From the NCBI RefSeq assembly GCF_900112285.1, contig NZ_FOKZ01000020.1:25241-89240 (forward strand): 64,000 bases of DNA. Reading direction: 5' to 3'. The notes under the pieces are model-generated. The model did no database searches. It was not told where the DNA came from and worked only from the letters and a program-made list of their open reading frames with translations. This DNA comes from Polaromonas sp. OV174. GTDB lineage: Bacteria > Pseudomonadota > Gammaproteobacteria > Burkholderiales > Burkholderiaceae_C. Every line of letters starts with the position of its first letter. Position 1 is the stretch's first letter. Positions 9,125 through 20,048 of this stretch are shown here, in pieces. Made by a program: the position numbers and the translations under genes.

Positions 9125-10900
9125 TCAGAGCCTGACCCGCAGGCGTTTGAGCGTCTCGAGCAGGGTTTCGTTGTCGGGGTTGATCAGTTGACCCTCTTTC
9201 CAGATGGCTTTGGCGCGCTCATGCAAGCCCAGGCTCCAGAGGACCTCGCCAAAATGAGCGGCAATTTCGGCGTCGGGTTTGTCCTTGTAGGCGGTTTCAA
9301 AAATCCGCGCCGCTTCGGCCTTGTTGCCCAGGCGGAACTCAACCCAGCCCAGGCTGTCCTGAATGAAGGGGTCGGCAGGCGCATAGCTCAGCGCTTTCTG
9401 GATCAGCTCCCGCGCCTCCGGCAGCCTGAGGTTGCGTTCCGCCAGTGAATAACCGAGAGCGTTGTAGGCATGGTGGAAATCGGGCTTGAGCTGGATGATC
9501 TGGCGCAGCAGTTGCTCCATCTCATCCAGGCGCCCCAGTTTTTCGGCCATCATGGCCTGGTCGTAGAGCAGATCCGTGTCCTCGGGGGTTTTGGCCAGGG
9601 CCTGGACCAGCAGGTCGTACGCTGGCTGATATTGTTTGACTTCGCGCAGCAGGTTGACTTCGGCGTTGAGTTTTTGGCGGCTGTCCTCGGGGCTGCGTTC
9701 GGGTAACTGGCGAATCAGCTGGCGGCCTTCGTTCAGCTTGCCCTGGCTGGCCAGAATGGAGGCACGCCGGATTTGGGCCTGCGCCAGGTCTGACGAGTTG
9801 TCTATCTTGCTCAGCCAGGCTTCTGCTGCGGCATAGTCCTTGCGCTTTTCGGCCACTTGCGACAGCCAGAGATAGGCCTGGGCCAGACCGCGCTTGTCGT
9901 CGGCCTGGGGGGCTTGCTGCTGAACCAGCGCGACATAGCGTTCCAGCGATGCCCGGGCCTGGGTGAGCTGGTTGTCTTGCAGCTGCATTGAGCCCAGCAC
10001 CAGCCAGCCCTGGGGGAAGTCGGGTTTTTCACTCGTCACTAGCTGCAACTGGGCCGTTGCTTCTGTATAGCGCTGTGCATCCAGCAGGGCCCGGGCATAA
10101 GCCAGGCGGATTTCGGGCAGGGCCTTGGCATTGCTGGTCAGGTATTTCTGCACCAGGCTTTCCGCCTCGGGCAGCTTGGGGTCCATCAAGTCCAGCGCCA
10201 CGATCACCGGACCTTCGGCGCTGGCATCAAAGGCCTGGGCGCGCTTGGCGGCATCCAGTGCGCCGCTGCTGTCGTTGGCGGCCAGGCGCATGCGGCCCAG
10301 CGTGGTCCAGGCGGCGCTGGCGGTCGCGGCCTGGTTCAGGTAGTCGGCCAAGGCTTTTTCTACTGTCGCGCTGGCTAGTTTTTTGTCGTTGACGCGGGCG
10401 TAGATGCGCGGCACGGCGGCCAGCGCCGCCAATCGCTCGGGGGCCGGTGCCAGCCGGATGTCAGTTTCCAGCACCTCTGCCGTGTCGGCGACGCGATTCA
10501 GGGCAATCAGGATTTGCAACACATAGCGATTGGCCTCGCGCGAGCTGGGCTGAGCCTGCTGCCAGGCCTTGGCGGCTTGCAGCGCCGCATCGCCGGAACG
10601 CGACTGCAGGGCGATGTCGGTGGCACGCTGATAGAGCTGGGCATCGTTGGTCTTGCGGGCCGCATCCAGCATCAGCGCGAATCCCGCCGCCGGCTCGCCT
10701 TCTTGCAGGGTGATTTCGCCGAGCAGCAACTGGTAAAACAGGGCGCTGTCCAAGGCTGATGGCACTGCCGCGTCTTGTGCGGCTTTCGCCTCGGCGAGCC
10801 CGGGCGCCGTGGCGGGCTCGTCGGGTGCCGGGGCCTGTGCAAAAACCAGCGGAGCGACCAAGCACAGGCAGCCAAAAACAAGGCCAAGTTTTTTCTTCAT
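9125..10900 (-). CDS. Exported tetratricopeptide-repeat protein
   Basis: 591 residues. The ATG at 10900 gives a signal peptide ([23 protein letters not shown]), so the protein is exported to the periplasm or outer membrane; a longer in-frame extension upstream would read through mutM promoter DNA. The rest is a helical array with recognisable TPR units, clearest near the C-terminus ([26 protein letters not shown] and [28 protein letters not shown]). Such proteins scaffold assemblies and no enzymatic motif is visible. It is the first gene of the lolB-ispE series and divergent from mutM. The specific partner is unknown. Confidence 0.85.
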   Translation of the reverse strand: MKKKLGLVFGCLCLVAPLVFAQAPAPDEPATAPGLAEAKAAQDAAVPSALDSALFYQLLLGEITLQEGEPAAGFALMLDAARKTNDAQLYQRATDIALQSRSGDAALQAAKAWQQAQPSSREANRYVLQILIALNRVADTAEVLETDIRLAPAPERLAALAAVPRIYARVNDKKLASATVEKALADYLNQAATASAAWTTLGRMRLAANDSSGALDAAKRAQAFDASAEGPVIVALDLMDPKLPEAESLVQKYLTSNAKALPEIRLAYARALLDAQRYTEATAQLQLVTSEKPDFPQGWLVLGSMQLQDNQLTQARASLERYVALVQQQAPQADDKRGLAQAYLWLSQVAEKRKDYAAAEAWLSKIDNSSDLAQAQIRRASILASQGKLNEGRQLIRQLPERSPEDSRQKLNAEVNLLREVKQYQPAYDLLVQALAKTPEDTDLLYDQAMMAEKLGRLDEMEQLLRQIIQLKPDFHHAYNALGYSLAERNLRLPEARELIQKALSYAPADPFIQDSLGWVEFRLGNKAEAARIFETAYKDKPDAEIAAHFGEVLWSLGLHERAKAIWKEGQLINPDNETLLETLKRLRVRL

Positions 10901-10996
10901 CGGGTCATGATAATAGATGCTCCCCAGGCGTGTTTTCCTTCCCGCCATCAGGGTCTGGCCTTGTGCCTCTGTTTTTGTGTCTCCATTTGTGAACCT

Positions 10997-11812
10997 ATGC
11001 CAGAACTGCCCGAAGTTGAAGTCACCCGCCTGAGCTTTGCCGAGCGCATTGCCGGTGCCCGCATTGAAACCGTGTCCCTGGGCAAGCCCTTGCGTTGGCC
11101 GCTGGGTTGCCGGCCGCAGCAGTTGCAAGGTCAAGACGTGCTGGCCGTGCGCCGTCGCGGCAAATATCTTTTGCTGGACTTGAGCGGGGGCTTGTTGCTG
11201 ATTCACTTAGGGATGTCGGGCAGCTTAGGCTTTGGCGTGGAACTGCCCGTGCCGGGCAAGCATGACCACTTTGAGATGGTGACCAGCCTGGGCACTTTGC
11301 GCCTGAACGATCCGCGCCGCTTTGGGGCGGTGGTGTACGCCAGCGATGAAAGTGACCCGGTGGCGCGCAAGCTGCTGGACCGGCTGGGTGTGGAGCCGCT
11401 CAGTGAGGACTTTGACGCACAGAGCTTTTATCAGGCGCTCAAGCTCAGGAAGACGGCCATCAAGCAGGTGCTGCTGGGTGGCGAGGCGGTGGTGGGTGTG
11501 GGCAATATTTATGCTTCTGAAGTCTTGTTTTTGGCCGGCATACGGCCGACCACCAAAGCCTGGCGCATCAGCAAGCCGCGTGCGGCCTTGCTGCATCACG
11601 CCATTCAAGAGGTATTGGCGCAAGCCGTTGCAAAGGGCGGCAGTACTCTGAAGGACTTTTCCAATGCCCAGGGCGAGGCCGGGCATTTCCAGCTGGACGC
11701 CATGGTTTACGACCGTGCCGGTTTGCCTTGCAAGGTCTGCGCCACTCCCATCAAAAGCCTGCGACAGGGCCAGCGTTCCACCTTTTACTGCGGCAACTGC
11801 CAGAAATCGTGA
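10997..11812 (+). CDS. mutM: Formamidopyrimidine-DNA glycosylase (Fpg/MutM)
   Basis: 271 residues. Excises 8-oxoguanine and formamidopyrimidines and nicks the abasic site. MPELPEVEV provides the catalytic Pro2 and Glu3 after Met removal, the DPRRFG segment and [17 protein letters not shown] helix-two-turn-helix are present, and the C-terminal zinc finger has four cysteines (CKVC and CGNC). The ATG at 10997 is fixed by the need for Pro2 next to Met1. mutY follows two genes later, so both arms of the 8-oxoguanine repair system are adjacent here. Confidence 0.96.
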   Translation: MPELPEVEVTRLSFAERIAGARIETVSLGKPLRWPLGCRPQQLQGQDVLAVRRRGKYLLLDLSGGLLLIHLGMSGSLGFGVELPVPGKHDHFEMVTSLGTLRLNDPRRFGAVVYASDESDPVARKLLDRLGVEPLSEDFDAQSFYQALKLRKTAIKQVLLGGEAVVGVGNIYASEVLFLAGIRPTTKAWRISKPRAALLHHAIQEVLAQAVAKGGSTLKDFSNAQGEAGHFQLDAMVYDRAGLPCKVCATPIKSLRQGQRSTFYCGNCQKS

Positions 11813-11886
11813 GTGTCCGGTAGTGGGCTAGCAGATTTTTGGGAGGGCGATGCTATATTGGCCGTGAACAATTTAACGGAAACCGG

Positions 11887-13860
11887 ATGTCTTTTAACGA
11901 ACAATTCGATCAGCACGGCGTCTGGCGACGCGGCTTTGCACTGCGCCTGAAGCTGCTTGCCGAATGGATGAAAGACCATGACCTGCTGGACGCGGCGGTG
12001 GAGGAGAGGCTGCGCCGACTGGAGGCGCAAGTGCGTTCCGACAAGGTCATGGTGGCTTTTGTGGCTGAGTTCTCGCGCGGCAAATCCGAGCTGATCAATG
12101 CCATCTTTTTTGCCGGCTATGGCCGCCGCATCATGCCGGCAAGCGCAGGCCGCACCACTATGTGTCCGACCGAGCTGGGTTATGACGCCGACGTGCCGCC
12201 CTGTTTGCGTCTCTTGCCCATAGAAACGCGCTTGCAGACTCAGGCCCTGATGGAGTGGCGCATGGTGCCTGAAAAATGGACGCGCGTAGACCTGGACGTG
12301 AATGACCCGGAGCAACTGGCACAGGCACTGGAAAAAGTGGCCGAAGTGCTGCATGTCACCCAGGATGAGGCCAGGGCGCTTGGTTTCTGGCATGACAGCA
12401 GTCCAGAAGACAATCCGCTGGTCGGTGCCGACGGGCTGGTCGAGGTGCCGAAATGGCGCCATGCGCTGATCAATATTGCCCACCCCTTGCTCAAGCAAGG
12501 CCTAGTCATTCTCGACACCCCAGGCCTGAACGCCATTGGTGCCGAACCCGAATTGACGGTGAGCCTGATTCCCCAGGCTCATGCCGTGGTGTTTATTCTG
12601 GCGGCCGACACCGGGGTGACCAAGTCTGACCTGTCCATCTGGCGTGAACACTTGATTACCGAAAGCGACGGGGCGGATGCGCGCCTGGTGGTGCTCAATA
12701 AAATCGACACCCTGTGGGATGCCTTGAGCACGCCCGAGCAGGTACAGGCGCAAATTGACCGGCAGCGCGCCACGTCTGCTGAAATATTGGGCCTTCCTGC
12801 CGCGCAAGTTATTCCCGTTTCGGCACAAAAAGGCCTGGTCGCCAAGGTCACCGGCGATCAGGCGCTGCTGCAGGCCAGCCAGTTGCCGGCGCTAGAACTG
12901 GCGCTGGGGCAAGGGGTGATGGGGCAACGCCAGAAAATCCTCAATGCCACGGTGGCCGGCGGCATTGCCGAGATCAGGGGCGAGGCCGGACGCGCCATGC
13001 ACATACGCCGGCGCGACCTGGCCGAGCAGATGATGGAACTGCGTGGTCTCAGGGGCAAGAATGTTTCTGTGATCAAGCACATGCGCAGCCGCATCGAGCA
13101 GGAGCAGGCCGAATTCGATGCCAGCGGCGCCAGGATTTATGCGGTGCGTTCGGTGCACCTGAAATTGCTGCGCGAGGTATTCATCCTGCTGGGTACACCC
13201 ACGCTCAAGGCCGAACTGGCGGAGTTGACGCGTGCGCTGAAACAGCCTGGCATCAAGCTGGGCCTTAAAAAGGCCTATGGTCAGACCTTTGCGCGGCTGC
13301 GTGAAGGTCTGCAGCAGTCCCAGGCACTCAGCGGCGAAATTCAGTCCATGCTGACAGCGTCTTTTCGCCAGCTCAATGCCGAGTTCAGCTTTTCGCTGCA
13401 GGCGCCCAAGTCATTGGACTTCACCCAGTTTGTGAATGACCTGAATCTGATAGAGCGCAGCCATTTGCAGTATCTGGGGGTCAGCAATGTACTGAAACTT
13501 GCCCAGGCTGAATTTTCCGAGCGCCTGGTGCGTGCCCTGGCCACCAGGCTGCGCGTGGTCTATGAGTCCGCATTGGGTGAGGTTGAGCTCTGGAACAAGT
13601 CTGCCGCCTCGCAGCTGGACGCACAGTTGCGCGAGAGGCGCCGCAACTTCGGGCGCAGGCTGGAGGCCATAGAGCGCATCCAGCAGGCCGCCTCGGGGCT
13701 GGATGAGCGGATTGCCGAGATTGACGACCAGGACAATGTGCTTGATGAGCTGGATGCCAAGCTGACGGATTTGACTTCGCACCTCCTGGGCGCGCCGCCC
13801 CTGCCTGCTGCAACGCTGGATGCGGCGGCTGCCGCGGCGCGCGTGGCCTTGCCGGCTTGA
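11887..13860 (+). CDS. Dynamin-like GTPase
   Basis: 657 residues from the ATG at 11887 (MSFNEQFDQHGVW). G1 is a short EFSRGKSELIN P-loop, G2 is the Thr pair in TTMCPTE, G3 is DTPGL and G4 is NKID, the arrangement of bacterial dynamin-like proteins. The C-terminal half is helical with heptad-like stretches suitable for a stalk. It lies between mutM and mutY, nine bases upstream of the latter. Bacterial dynamin-like proteins act on membranes; nothing here indicates which process. No transmembrane segment is obvious. Confidence 0.85.
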   Translation: MSFNEQFDQHGVWRRGFALRLKLLAEWMKDHDLLDAAVEERLRRLEAQVRSDKVMVAFVAEFSRGKSELINAIFFAGYGRRIMPASAGRTTMCPTELGYDADVPPCLRLLPIETRLQTQALMEWRMVPEKWTRVDLDVNDPEQLAQALEKVAEVLHVTQDEARALGFWHDSSPEDNPLVGADGLVEVPKWRHALINIAHPLLKQGLVILDTPGLNAIGAEPELTVSLIPQAHAVVFILAADTGVTKSDLSIWREHLITESDGADARLVVLNKIDTLWDALSTPEQVQAQIDRQRATSAEILGLPAAQVIPVSAQKGLVAKVTGDQALLQASQLPALELALGQGVMGQRQKILNATVAGGIAEIRGEAGRAMHIRRRDLAEQMMELRGLRGKNVSVIKHMRSRIEQEQAEFDASGARIYAVRSVHLKLLREVFILLGTPTLKAELAELTRALKQPGIKLGLKKAYGQTFARLREGLQQSQALSGEIQSMLTASFRQLNAEFSFSLQAPKSLDFTQFVNDLNLIERSHLQYLGVSNVLKLAQAEFSERLVRALATRLRVVYESALGEVELWNKSAASQLDAQLRERRRNFGRRLEAIERIQQAASGLDERIAEIDDQDNVLDELDAKLTDLTSHLLGAPPLPAATLDAAAAAARVALPA

Positions 13861-13869
13861 GGCGCGTCT

Positions 13870-15018
13870 ATGGCTTCCACAAAAATCCGGCGCCAGCCGG
13901 CCGCCACTGATTCGTCTGTCCTTGGAAACCAGCCGCCAGCGCTGAACCCGGCCCTTATTGCCGGGTTTGCCGGGGAGGTTGTGCGTTGGCAAGCAAGCCA
14001 TGGACGCAACAGCTTGCCTTGGCAAAACACGCGCGATCCTTATCGCGTCTGGCTCTCCGAAATCATGCTGCAGCAGACCCAGGTGGTCACCGTGCTTGAT
14101 TACTACGCCCGGTTTTTACAGCGATTTCCGGCCGTGAGCGATCTTGCCGCGGCAAGCCAGGATGAGGTCCTGGGCTTGTGGAGTGGCTTGGGCTATTACA
14201 GCCGTGCGCGCAATCTTCATCGTTGTGCGCAGGACGTGATGGCGCTGCATGCGGGCCGCTTCCCGACGACGGCGCAGCAGTTGCAAACTCTGCCCGGCAT
14301 AGGCCCTTCAACGGCGGCGGCGATCGCATCGTTCTGTTTTAGCGAACGCGTCGCCATTCTGGATGGCAATGTCAAGCGGGTGCTCACGCGGGTGCTTGGG
14401 TTTTCCGGTGACCTGGCGCAAAGCGCCAATGAGCGGGCGCTCTGGGCCCATGCGACAGCACTGCTGCCGAAGCAGGATTTACCGCAAACCATGCCGCGCT
14501 ACACGCAGGGGCTGATGGACTTGGGTGCCACGGTATGCACGGGACGGCAGCCGCAGTGCTTGCTATGCCCGGTGCAGACGCTGTGCGGTGCTTTTGCGGC
14601 GGGTGAGCCCGATAAATACCCTGTCAAGACCAGAAAGCTCAAGCGCAGCGCACAGGCTCTAAGCCTGCTGTGGGCGCAGAAACCCGATGGCTCGGTCTGG
14701 CTTGAAAAGCGCTCCAGCACTGGTATTTGGGGTGGGCTTTATTGCCTGCCGGTGTTTGATAGCGATGATGAGCTGAAAGCGCTGTTACCGCCCAATTTGC
14801 AAAACCGGTTTGAGCCCTTACCGCAGGTTGTGCATGTGCTGACGCACAAGGACTTGTACTTGTCGCCATGGATCGCCGGCTTTGGGGAGGGCCAAGCCAT
14901 GCCCCAAGCCATGGTCTCGGAGGCCAGGCCCGGGGCCTGGTTCAGCCCGACGGCCTGGCCTGATCTGGGTTTACCGGCACCGATTCGCAAACTGCTGGCC
15001 CAGGATGGCCAGACATGA
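13870..15018 (+). CDS. mutY: A/G-specific adenine DNA glycosylase MutY
   Basis: 382 residues. Removes adenine mispaired with 8-oxoguanine. The substrate-recognition helix LSEIMLQQTQV with its catalytic Glu, the helix-hairpin-helix LPGIGPSTAAAIASF, the catalytic Asp in ILDGNVKRVL and the 4Fe-4S loop VCTGRQPQCLLCPVQTLC (C-x6-C-x2-C-x5-C) are all present. The C-terminal NUDIX-like domain that reads 8-oxoguanine follows (SSTGIWGGLYCLPVF). The N-terminal 30 residues are poorly conserved in type, so the start may be internal. Works with the nearby MutM. Confidence 0.95.
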   Translation: MASTKIRRQPAATDSSVLGNQPPALNPALIAGFAGEVVRWQASHGRNSLPWQNTRDPYRVWLSEIMLQQTQVVTVLDYYARFLQRFPAVSDLAAASQDEVLGLWSGLGYYSRARNLHRCAQDVMALHAGRFPTTAQQLQTLPGIGPSTAAAIASFCFSERVAILDGNVKRVLTRVLGFSGDLAQSANERALWAHATALLPKQDLPQTMPRYTQGLMDLGATVCTGRQPQCLLCPVQTLCGAFAAGEPDKYPVKTRKLKRSAQALSLLWAQKPDGSVWLEKRSSTGIWGGLYCLPVFDSDDELKALLPPNLQNRFEPLPQVVHVLTHKDLYLSPWIAGFGEGQAMPQAMVSEARPGAWFSPTAWPDLGLPAPIRKLLAQDGQT

Positions 15019-15051
15019 GTTTTTCTATGCGCTGAAGCTTGGCGGGCCTGA

Positions 15052-15918
15052 TCAGCCGGCATCCAGTTCGCGATGCCGCTTCAGGGTAGGCCAGTGCTGG
15101 CTAAAGGCCGCTGTCAGAGCCTCCACCAGATAGACGGAGCGGTGCTGGCCGCCAGTGCAGCCAATGGCCACCGTGACGTAGCTGCGGTGATCCCGTACCA
15201 GCGCCTGCAGCCAATGGTTTAGGAACTGTTCGATATCGCGGAACATATCGTCCACCTCGGAATGCGTCTTCAGGTAGCTGGCAACCGCTTCATCCTGGCC
15301 GGTCAACTCGCGCAGGCCGGCCTCATAGTGCGGATTGGGCAGCATGCGTACGTCAAACACATAGTCGGCATCCAGCGGTACGCCGCGCTTGAAGGCAAAC
15401 GACTGGAACACCAGCGTGAGCTGATTGACCGGCGCTGCGATCAGGGACTTCACATAGCCCCGTAATTGCGAGGAGCGGATCATGCTGGTATCCAGCACAT
15501 GGGACTGCTCGCGCATGTCGCCAAGCAGCTCGCGCTCCAGCTCGATGGCGTCTACCAGGGCCCGGTGCTGATCGGAAGCATCGGTACGTGACAGGGGGTG
15601 AAGGCGGCGGGTTTCCGAAAATCGTCTTACCAGCGTATCGGTGCTGGCATCGAGAAACAGTGACTGCACGGCCACGCCCTGCACCTTGAGCTGCTGTAGC
15701 TGCAGCGGCACCAGCGGCAGTGAGGTGGCGCTTCGCACATCCATGGCAATGGCGACTTTGGGAGCACCGTTGGGCCGTTTCAGTGCCACAAAAGGCGTCA
15801 GCAGTTCCGGCGGCAAGTTGTCAACGCAGTAGTAGCCTGCGTCTTCGAGCGCATGCAGGGCCACGGACTTGCCTGAGCCCGACATGCCGGTGATGAGGAC
15901 TATTTCCAGTGCAGCCAT
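15052..15918 (-). CDS. rapZ: RNase adapter protein / nucleotide-binding protein RapZ
   Basis: 288 residues. In Enterobacteria RapZ directs RNase E to the small RNA GlmZ and so controls amino-sugar synthesis; the betaproteobacterial role is less defined. The N-terminal P-loop GMSGSGKS and the conserved [11 protein letters not shown] are followed by a C-terminal domain with the family signature [15 protein letters not shown]. The ATG at 15918 shares bases with the recN stop (TAATG), so the two are translationally coupled. Confidence 0.93.
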   Translation of the reverse strand: MAALEIVLITGMSGSGKSVALHALEDAGYYCVDNLPPELLTPFVALKRPNGAPKVAIAMDVRSATSLPLVPLQLQQLKVQGVAVQSLFLDASTDTLVRRFSETRRLHPLSRTDASDQHRALVDAIELERELLGDMREQSHVLDTSMIRSSQLRGYVKSLIAAPVNQLTLVFQSFAFKRGVPLDADYVFDVRMLPNPHYEAGLRELTGQDEAVASYLKTHSEVDDMFRDIEQFLNHWLQALVRDHRSYVTVAIGCTGGQHRSVYLVEALTAAFSQHWPTLKRHRELDAG

Positions 15919-17561
15919 TAGTGCCCCAGCAATTCCTTGGCGTGGGCCAGCGTTGTGCCAGAGAGGCGCTCGCCACCCAGCATGCGGGCCACTTCGGCGA
16001 CGCGCTGCTCGCCGTTCACATGGTCCACGGTGCTGAGGGTCGCACCTTTTTCGGTGCGCTTGGCGACGACCAGATGATGGTCGGCGCAGGCGGCAACCTG
16101 GGGTAAATGGGTGACTGCCATCACCTGACGGTCTTTGCCCAGCTGCTTCATCAGGCGGCCCACGGTTTCGGCTACTGCGCCGCCCACGCCCGAGTCCACC
16201 TCGTCAAAGATCAGTGTTTGCGCTTGTCCCAGTTGGCTGGTGGTGACGGCGATGGCCAGGGCAATACGCGACAGCTCGCCGCCCGATGCCACCTTGCCGA
16301 CCGGTCTGGGCGTGCTGCCGCTATGGCCGGCGACCAAAAATTCTGCCTGTTCCAGGCCATGCTGGGCCGGCTGTTCCAGCGGCGTGAGCGCAACCTCAAA
16401 GCGGCCGCCCTGCATGCCCAGGCCTTGCATGGCCTGGGTGATGGCTTTGGCGAGCTGGGGCGCGGCCTTGCTACGGAGCTTGGAGATCTGGCGTGCTTCT
16501 TCTTGATAGGAGGCGCGGGCACTGGCCTCTTTTTTCTCAAGCTGCAACAGATCGGCCGCCTCATCGAGTTTTTGCAACTCGGATTGCCAGCTGGCCAGCA
16601 ACTCGGGAAGTTCGGCGGGAGGTCGCTTGTAGCGACGCGCCAGGCTGACCCAGAGGGATAGGCGTTCGTCAAGTTCGGCCAACCGTTGCGGCTCCAGTTC
16701 GGCATGTCTTGCATAACCGTGCAATGAATGGACGGCGTCTTCCATTTGCGCCAGTGCAGTGCCTAAAACCTCTGTTAGCCCTTTAAATTCGGGCTCTATA
16801 TGCTCCTGATTTTGTAGTGATGAAATGGCGCGGCCGAGCAGGGCGGTGGCATTGTCATCGGCATCTTGCAAGGCATCGACGGCGGTTTGCACCGCGTCCA
16901 GCAAAGCTTGTGCATTCGACAGGCGGCCATGCTGGGCGTTGAGCTCGTCCCATTCATCGGCGCCGGGCGCCAGCTTGCCGAGTTCGCCGATTTGCCAGGC
17001 CAGCCGCTCACGTTCACGCTGCAGGCTGTCTTGTGCATCCTGTGCCTGCACCAGTGTTTTTTGGGCCTGGCGCCACTGCTGCCAGCGACGGGACAGCTCT
17101 TCGGTGGACAGGTCTGCATAGGAGTCCAGCAGGCCTCTTACCGCGTCGGGCCGGGTCAGGCTTTGCCAGGCATGCTGGCCGTGGATGTCCACCAGCTGGT
17201 CGGCGATGTCTTTGAGCTGGGTGGCGGTGGCGGCGCTGCCATTGATCCAGGCCCGACTTTTGCCCTGGGCATCGATAGTGCGGCGCAGCAGCAAGCTGTC
17301 ACCGGCTTCGAAGCCGGCTTGATCCAGCCACTGCGCCAGACCCGCGGGGCTGTCGAATTCCGCACTGATTTCGCAGCGCGGAGCGCCTTCGCGGATCACG
17401 CCGACATCGGCGCGTGCGCCTAGCGCCAATTGCAGTGCATCAATCAGTATGGATTTTCCGGCACCGGTTTCCCCGGTAAGGACGGTAAATCCAGTCGACA
17501 GATCCAGGTCCATTTCATGGACGATGACGAAATCGCGAAGAGAAATGCTTTTAAGGCTCAT
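15918..17561 (-). CDS. recN: DNA repair protein RecN
   Basis: 547 residues. SMC-like ATPase that tethers DNA ends during double-strand-break repair. Walker A is GETGAGKS near the N-terminus with the preceding [11 protein letters not shown] strand; two coiled-coil arms occupy the middle; the C-terminal lobe has the ABC signature [15 protein letters not shown] and Walker [13 protein letters not shown]. Overlaps rapZ by one base. A short AT-rich patch at about 16766-16820 within the coiled coil resembles a degenerate copy of the dispersed repeat seen elsewhere in the window. Confidence 0.95.
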   Translation of the reverse strand: MSLKSISLRDFVIVHEMDLDLSTGFTVLTGETGAGKSILIDALQLALGARADVGVIREGAPRCEISAEFDSPAGLAQWLDQAGFEAGDSLLLRRTIDAQGKSRAWINGSAATATQLKDIADQLVDIHGQHAWQSLTRPDAVRGLLDSYADLSTEELSRRWQQWRQAQKTLVQAQDAQDSLQRERERLAWQIGELGKLAPGADEWDELNAQHGRLSNAQALLDAVQTAVDALQDADDNATALLGRAISSLQNQEHIEPEFKGLTEVLGTALAQMEDAVHSLHGYARHAELEPQRLAELDERLSLWVSLARRYKRPPAELPELLASWQSELQKLDEAADLLQLEKKEASARASYQEEARQISKLRSKAAPQLAKAITQAMQGLGMQGGRFEVALTPLEQPAQHGLEQAEFLVAGHSGSTPRPVGKVASGGELSRIALAIAVTTSQLGQAQTLIFDEVDSGVGGAVAETVGRLMKQLGKDRQVMAVTHLPQVAACADHHLVVAKRTEKGATLSTVDHVNGEQRVAEVARMLGGERLSGTTLAHAKELLGH

Positions 17562-17592
17562 GACTTAACCCAGGTCGGCTTGAGCGGTGCGC

Positions 17593-18468
17593 TCAGGCGC
17601 CACCCTCATTCCAGTGAAGTTTTTTGCGCAAGGTATCAAAGTAGCTCCATCCCTTGGGGTGCAGAAAACGCATTTGATGCTCGGATCGCCTGACGGTGAT
17701 GCGGTCGCCGTGCAGCAAGGTCGCCAGCGACTGCATGTCAAAATTCGCGCTGGCGTCCCGGCCTGCTACTATTTCAATAGCTATCTCCCCTGAGTCTGAA
17801 AGGACGATGGGCCTGTTTGATAGGGTGTGCGGGGCAATCGGCACGAGTATCCAGCCGGCGATGGAGGGGTGTAGCAAAGGTCCGCCGGCAGACAGCGCAT
17901 AGGCCGTGGAGCCGGTCGGGGAGGCAATGATCAGGCCATCTGCACGCTGGTTGGCCACAAAGCGCCCATCCACTTCGACGCGCAGCTCGACCATGCCGGC
18001 GGTGGCGCCGCGATTGACCACGACGTCGTTCATGGCGGTTGCACTAAAGACGCAGCGACCGTCGCGCACCACCTTGGCTTGCATCATCCAGCGCCGGTCT
18101 TCGTCGTATTCCCCGCGCAGCATGGGCTTGAGCGTGTCCTGGTAGTCTTCAAAAGCAATGTCAGTGATGAAGCCGAGTCGGCCCTGATTGATGCCGACAA
18201 GGGGGACGCCAAATTCGGCCAGTTGGCGGCCTATGCCCAGCATGGTGCCGTCACCGCCCACCACCAGGGCCAGGTCGCACTGGGCGCCTATGCCGGCTGT
18301 GTCCAAGGTCGGGAACTGGCTCAGGCCGGTGTTGCTGGCGGTGTCCCGCTCGAGAGTCACATCGCAGCCCTGCGTACCCAAAAAGTGTGCGATATCTTCT
18401 AGCGCAGAACGGGAGCCCTGGGCGTGATATTTGCCGATCAGTGCGACATGGCGGAATTGCGACTTCAT
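17593..18468 (-). CDS. nadK: NAD kinase
   Basis: 291 residues from the ATG at 18468 ([10 protein letters not shown]); a TTG two codons earlier is less likely. Phosphorylates NAD to NADP. The GGDGTML motif, [10 protein letters not shown] and the second domain [16 protein letters not shown] are all present. Lies 31 bp upstream of recN on the same strand and diverges from hrcA, with a 48-bp intergenic region. A short AT-rich stretch within the gene (17764-17790) resembles half of the dispersed repeat but encodes a normal SGEIAIEI segment. Confidence 0.95.
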   Translation of the reverse strand: MKSQFRHVALIGKYHAQGSRSALEDIAHFLGTQGCDVTLERDTASNTGLSQFPTLDTAGIGAQCDLALVVGGDGTMLGIGRQLAEFGVPLVGINQGRLGFITDIAFEDYQDTLKPMLRGEYDEDRRWMMQAKVVRDGRCVFSATAMNDVVVNRGATAGMVELRVEVDGRFVANQRADGLIIASPTGSTAYALSAGGPLLHPSIAGWILVPIAPHTLSNRPIVLSDSGEIAIEIVAGRDASANFDMQSLATLLHGDRITVRRSEHQMRFLHPKGWSYFDTLRKKLHWNEGGA

Positions 18469-18516
18469 CGGCAAATTACATCACATCATCCGTTACAAGC
18501 TTCGTAGAATGTAAGC

Positions 18517-19536
18517 ATGCTTGATGATCGTGCCCGGTTGTTGTTGAAAGCGCTGGTTGAGCGCTATATTGCTGATGGTCAGCCGGTGGGGTCGCGCACA
18601 CTTTCCAAGGCTTCCGGCCTTGAGTTGTCACCCGCCACCATACGCAATGTCATGAGCGATCTGGAGGAACTCGGCCTGATTGTCAGCCCGCACACTTCCG
18701 CCGGCCGCATTCCCACGGCGCTGGGTTATCGCCTCTTTGTAGACACCATGCTGACCACGCAGCGCGATCAGCTGTCAGCTGTCAGCCAGATCACGGCGCC
18801 CAGGCTGGCGCCCGATCAGCCGCAGAAGGTGCTCAGCAATGCTGCCCACATGCTGTCTAGCCTGTCGCAGTTCGTCGGCGTGGTCATGGCGCCGCGTCGG
18901 ACCTCGGTGTTTAGGCATATCGAGTTTTTGCGCCTGTCTGAAAAACGCTTCCTGGTGATCATCGTCTCGCCGGATGGCGATGTGCAAAACCGCGTCATCT
19001 TTACCGAGGCCGATTACACCCAATCCCAACTGATAGAAGCCGCCAATTTTCTTAACTCGCATTACGCGGGCATGGCCATGGAAGAGGTGCGTGAGCGCCT
19101 GAAAAACGAGGTGGAGGCGCTCAGGGGAGAAATTGCGACCCTGATGCAGGCTGCGGTTCAGGTCAGCTCCGAGGCCATTGAGTCGCGTGATGAAGTGGTT
19201 GTCTCCGGTGAGCGCAACCTGTTGGCCGTCAGTGATTTTTCCGGTGACATGGGCAGTCTGCGCAAACTTTTTGATCTGTTCGAGCAGAAGGCGCAGTTGA
19301 TGCGTTTGCTCGATGTGTCCAGCCGTGCCGAGGGCGTGCGCATATATATAGGCGGCGAAAGCCAGGTGATTCCCTATCAGGAATTGTCGGTGGTGACGGC
19401 GCCCTACGAGGTCGATGGCCAGGTCGTGGGAACGCTGGGCGTGATAGGTCCGATGCGCATGCCCTACGAAAAAATGATCCAAATTGTCGATATCACATCA
19501 AAACTGGTCAGCACAGCCCTGAGTCATAGCAAGTAG
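18517..19536 (+). CDS. hrcA: Heat-inducible transcription repressor HrcA
   Basis: 339 residues. Represses groESL and dnaK-type operons by binding CIRCE inverted repeats; GroEL modulates its activity. The winged-helix opening [22 protein letters not shown] and [19 protein letters not shown] is clear, followed by the GAF-like domain and the [17 protein letters not shown]-terminal signature. Divergent from nadK. I see no CIRCE-like inverted repeat in its own upstream region, so autoregulation is not evident here. A tRNA gene follows 23 bp downstream. Confidence 0.95.
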   Translation: MLDDRARLLLKALVERYIADGQPVGSRTLSKASGLELSPATIRNVMSDLEELGLIVSPHTSAGRIPTALGYRLFVDTMLTTQRDQLSAVSQITAPRLAPDQPQKVLSNAAHMLSSLSQFVGVVMAPRRTSVFRHIEFLRLSEKRFLVIIVSPDGDVQNRVIFTEADYTQSQLIEAANFLNSHYAGMAMEEVRERLKNEVEALRGEIATLMQAAVQVSSEAIESRDEVVVSGERNLLAVSDFSGDMGSLRKLFDLFEQKAQLMRLLDVSSRAEGVRIYIGGESQVIPYQELSVVTAPYEVDGQVVGTLGVIGPMRMPYEKMIQIVDITSKLVSTALSHSK

Positions 19537-19559
19537 GCCCTTACAATCTACAAGTTGAT

Positions 19560-19636
19560 GGGGCGTTAGCTCAGTTGGTTAGAGCAGAGGACTCATAATC
19601 CTTTGGTCGAGTGTTCAAGTCACTCACGCCCTACCA
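19560..19636 (+). tRNA. tRNA with CAT anticodon; probably tRNA-Ile2 (lysidine type), otherwise tRNA-Met
   Basis: 77 bases including an encoded CCA. Acceptor GGGGCGT/ACGCCCT with a G1-T72 wobble pair, D arm AGCTCAGTTGGTTAGAGC, anticodon loop CTCATAA, T arm GAGTG/CACTC. The segment after the anticodon stem, TTTGGTCG then GTTCAAGTC, resembles bacterial tRNA-Ile2 (CAT, modified to lysidine by TilS) more than elongator tRNA-Met, which usually has GGGGTC. Amino-acid identity therefore stays open between Ile and Met. Confidence 0.9.
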
Positions 19637-19650
19637 CGCTATATATGGAA

Positions 19651-19681
19651 AGCCTGCTGTTCAAAAGACAGCGGGCTTTTT
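19651..19681 (+). terminator. Terminator after the CAT-anticodon tRNA
   Basis: Hairpin AGCCTGCTGT-N7-ACAGCGGGCT (one G-T wobble) followed immediately by TTTTT, 14 bases after the tRNA CCA end. Confidence 0.85.
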
Positions 19682-19917
19682 CATTCCTGCTCGCTGGTAG
19701 GCAACTTGCCCAGATGCAGAGCTGGCAAGACACCACAATGAATTGACCGGCGAGTCTTGCTGTCTTTGGCCTTGAATGGCTCAGCTCGGCCTATATCGTT
19801 GACTCGGTGAGGCTTTAATTGCCTATCTTGTTGGTGTCCGTCCGAATTGGTTTTGATAAATTCCTTATGATTTTTGAATCTTGTTTGGAATTTAAGCCCG
19901 GAGCTTTAAATCTGCGC

Positions 19918-19923
19918 TATAAT
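19918..19923 (+). promoter_or_regulatory. -10 element of the tRNA-Arg promoter
   Basis: A consensus TATAAT lies ten bases before the tRNA-Arg 5-prime end. No good -35 hexamer is seen at 16-18 bases upstream. The position fits transcription starting just ahead of the mature tRNA. Confidence 0.55.
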
Positions 19924-19933
19924 TTGAATCTTG

Positions 19934-20010
19934 GCGGCTGTAGCTCAGTTGGATAGAGTACTTGGCTACGAACCAAGGGGTCGTGGGTTCAATTCCTGCC
20001 AGCCGCACCA
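19934..20010 (+). tRNA. tRNA-Arg (ACG)
   Basis: 77 bases with an encoded CCA. Acceptor GCGGCTG/CAGCCGC, D arm AGCTCAGTTGGATAGAGT, anticodon stem CTTGG/CCAAG with loop CTACGAA (anticodon ACG, expected to be edited to ICG), T loop TTCAATT. Followed by a strong terminator. Confidence 0.95.
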
Positions 20011-20016
20011 GACGAT

Positions 20017-20048
20017 AGCCCTAGAACAGTGATGTTCTAGGGCTTTTT
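20017..20048 (+). terminator. Terminator after tRNA-Arg
   Basis: Perfect 12-bp hairpin AGCCCTAGAACA-GTGA-TGTTCTAGGGCT followed by TTTT. From here to 20268 no gene or RNA is apparent. Confidence 0.9.

Noticed and set aside
17764..17790. Fifth copy of the ATAGC-type repeat in nadK
   Set aside because: Only the AT-rich half matches and the encoded SGEIAIEI is the conserved NadK segment, so chance or constraint is enough.
18469..18516. CIRCE element in front of hrcA
   Set aside because: No TTAGCACTC...GAGTGCTAA-type inverted repeat is present in the nadK-hrcA gap.
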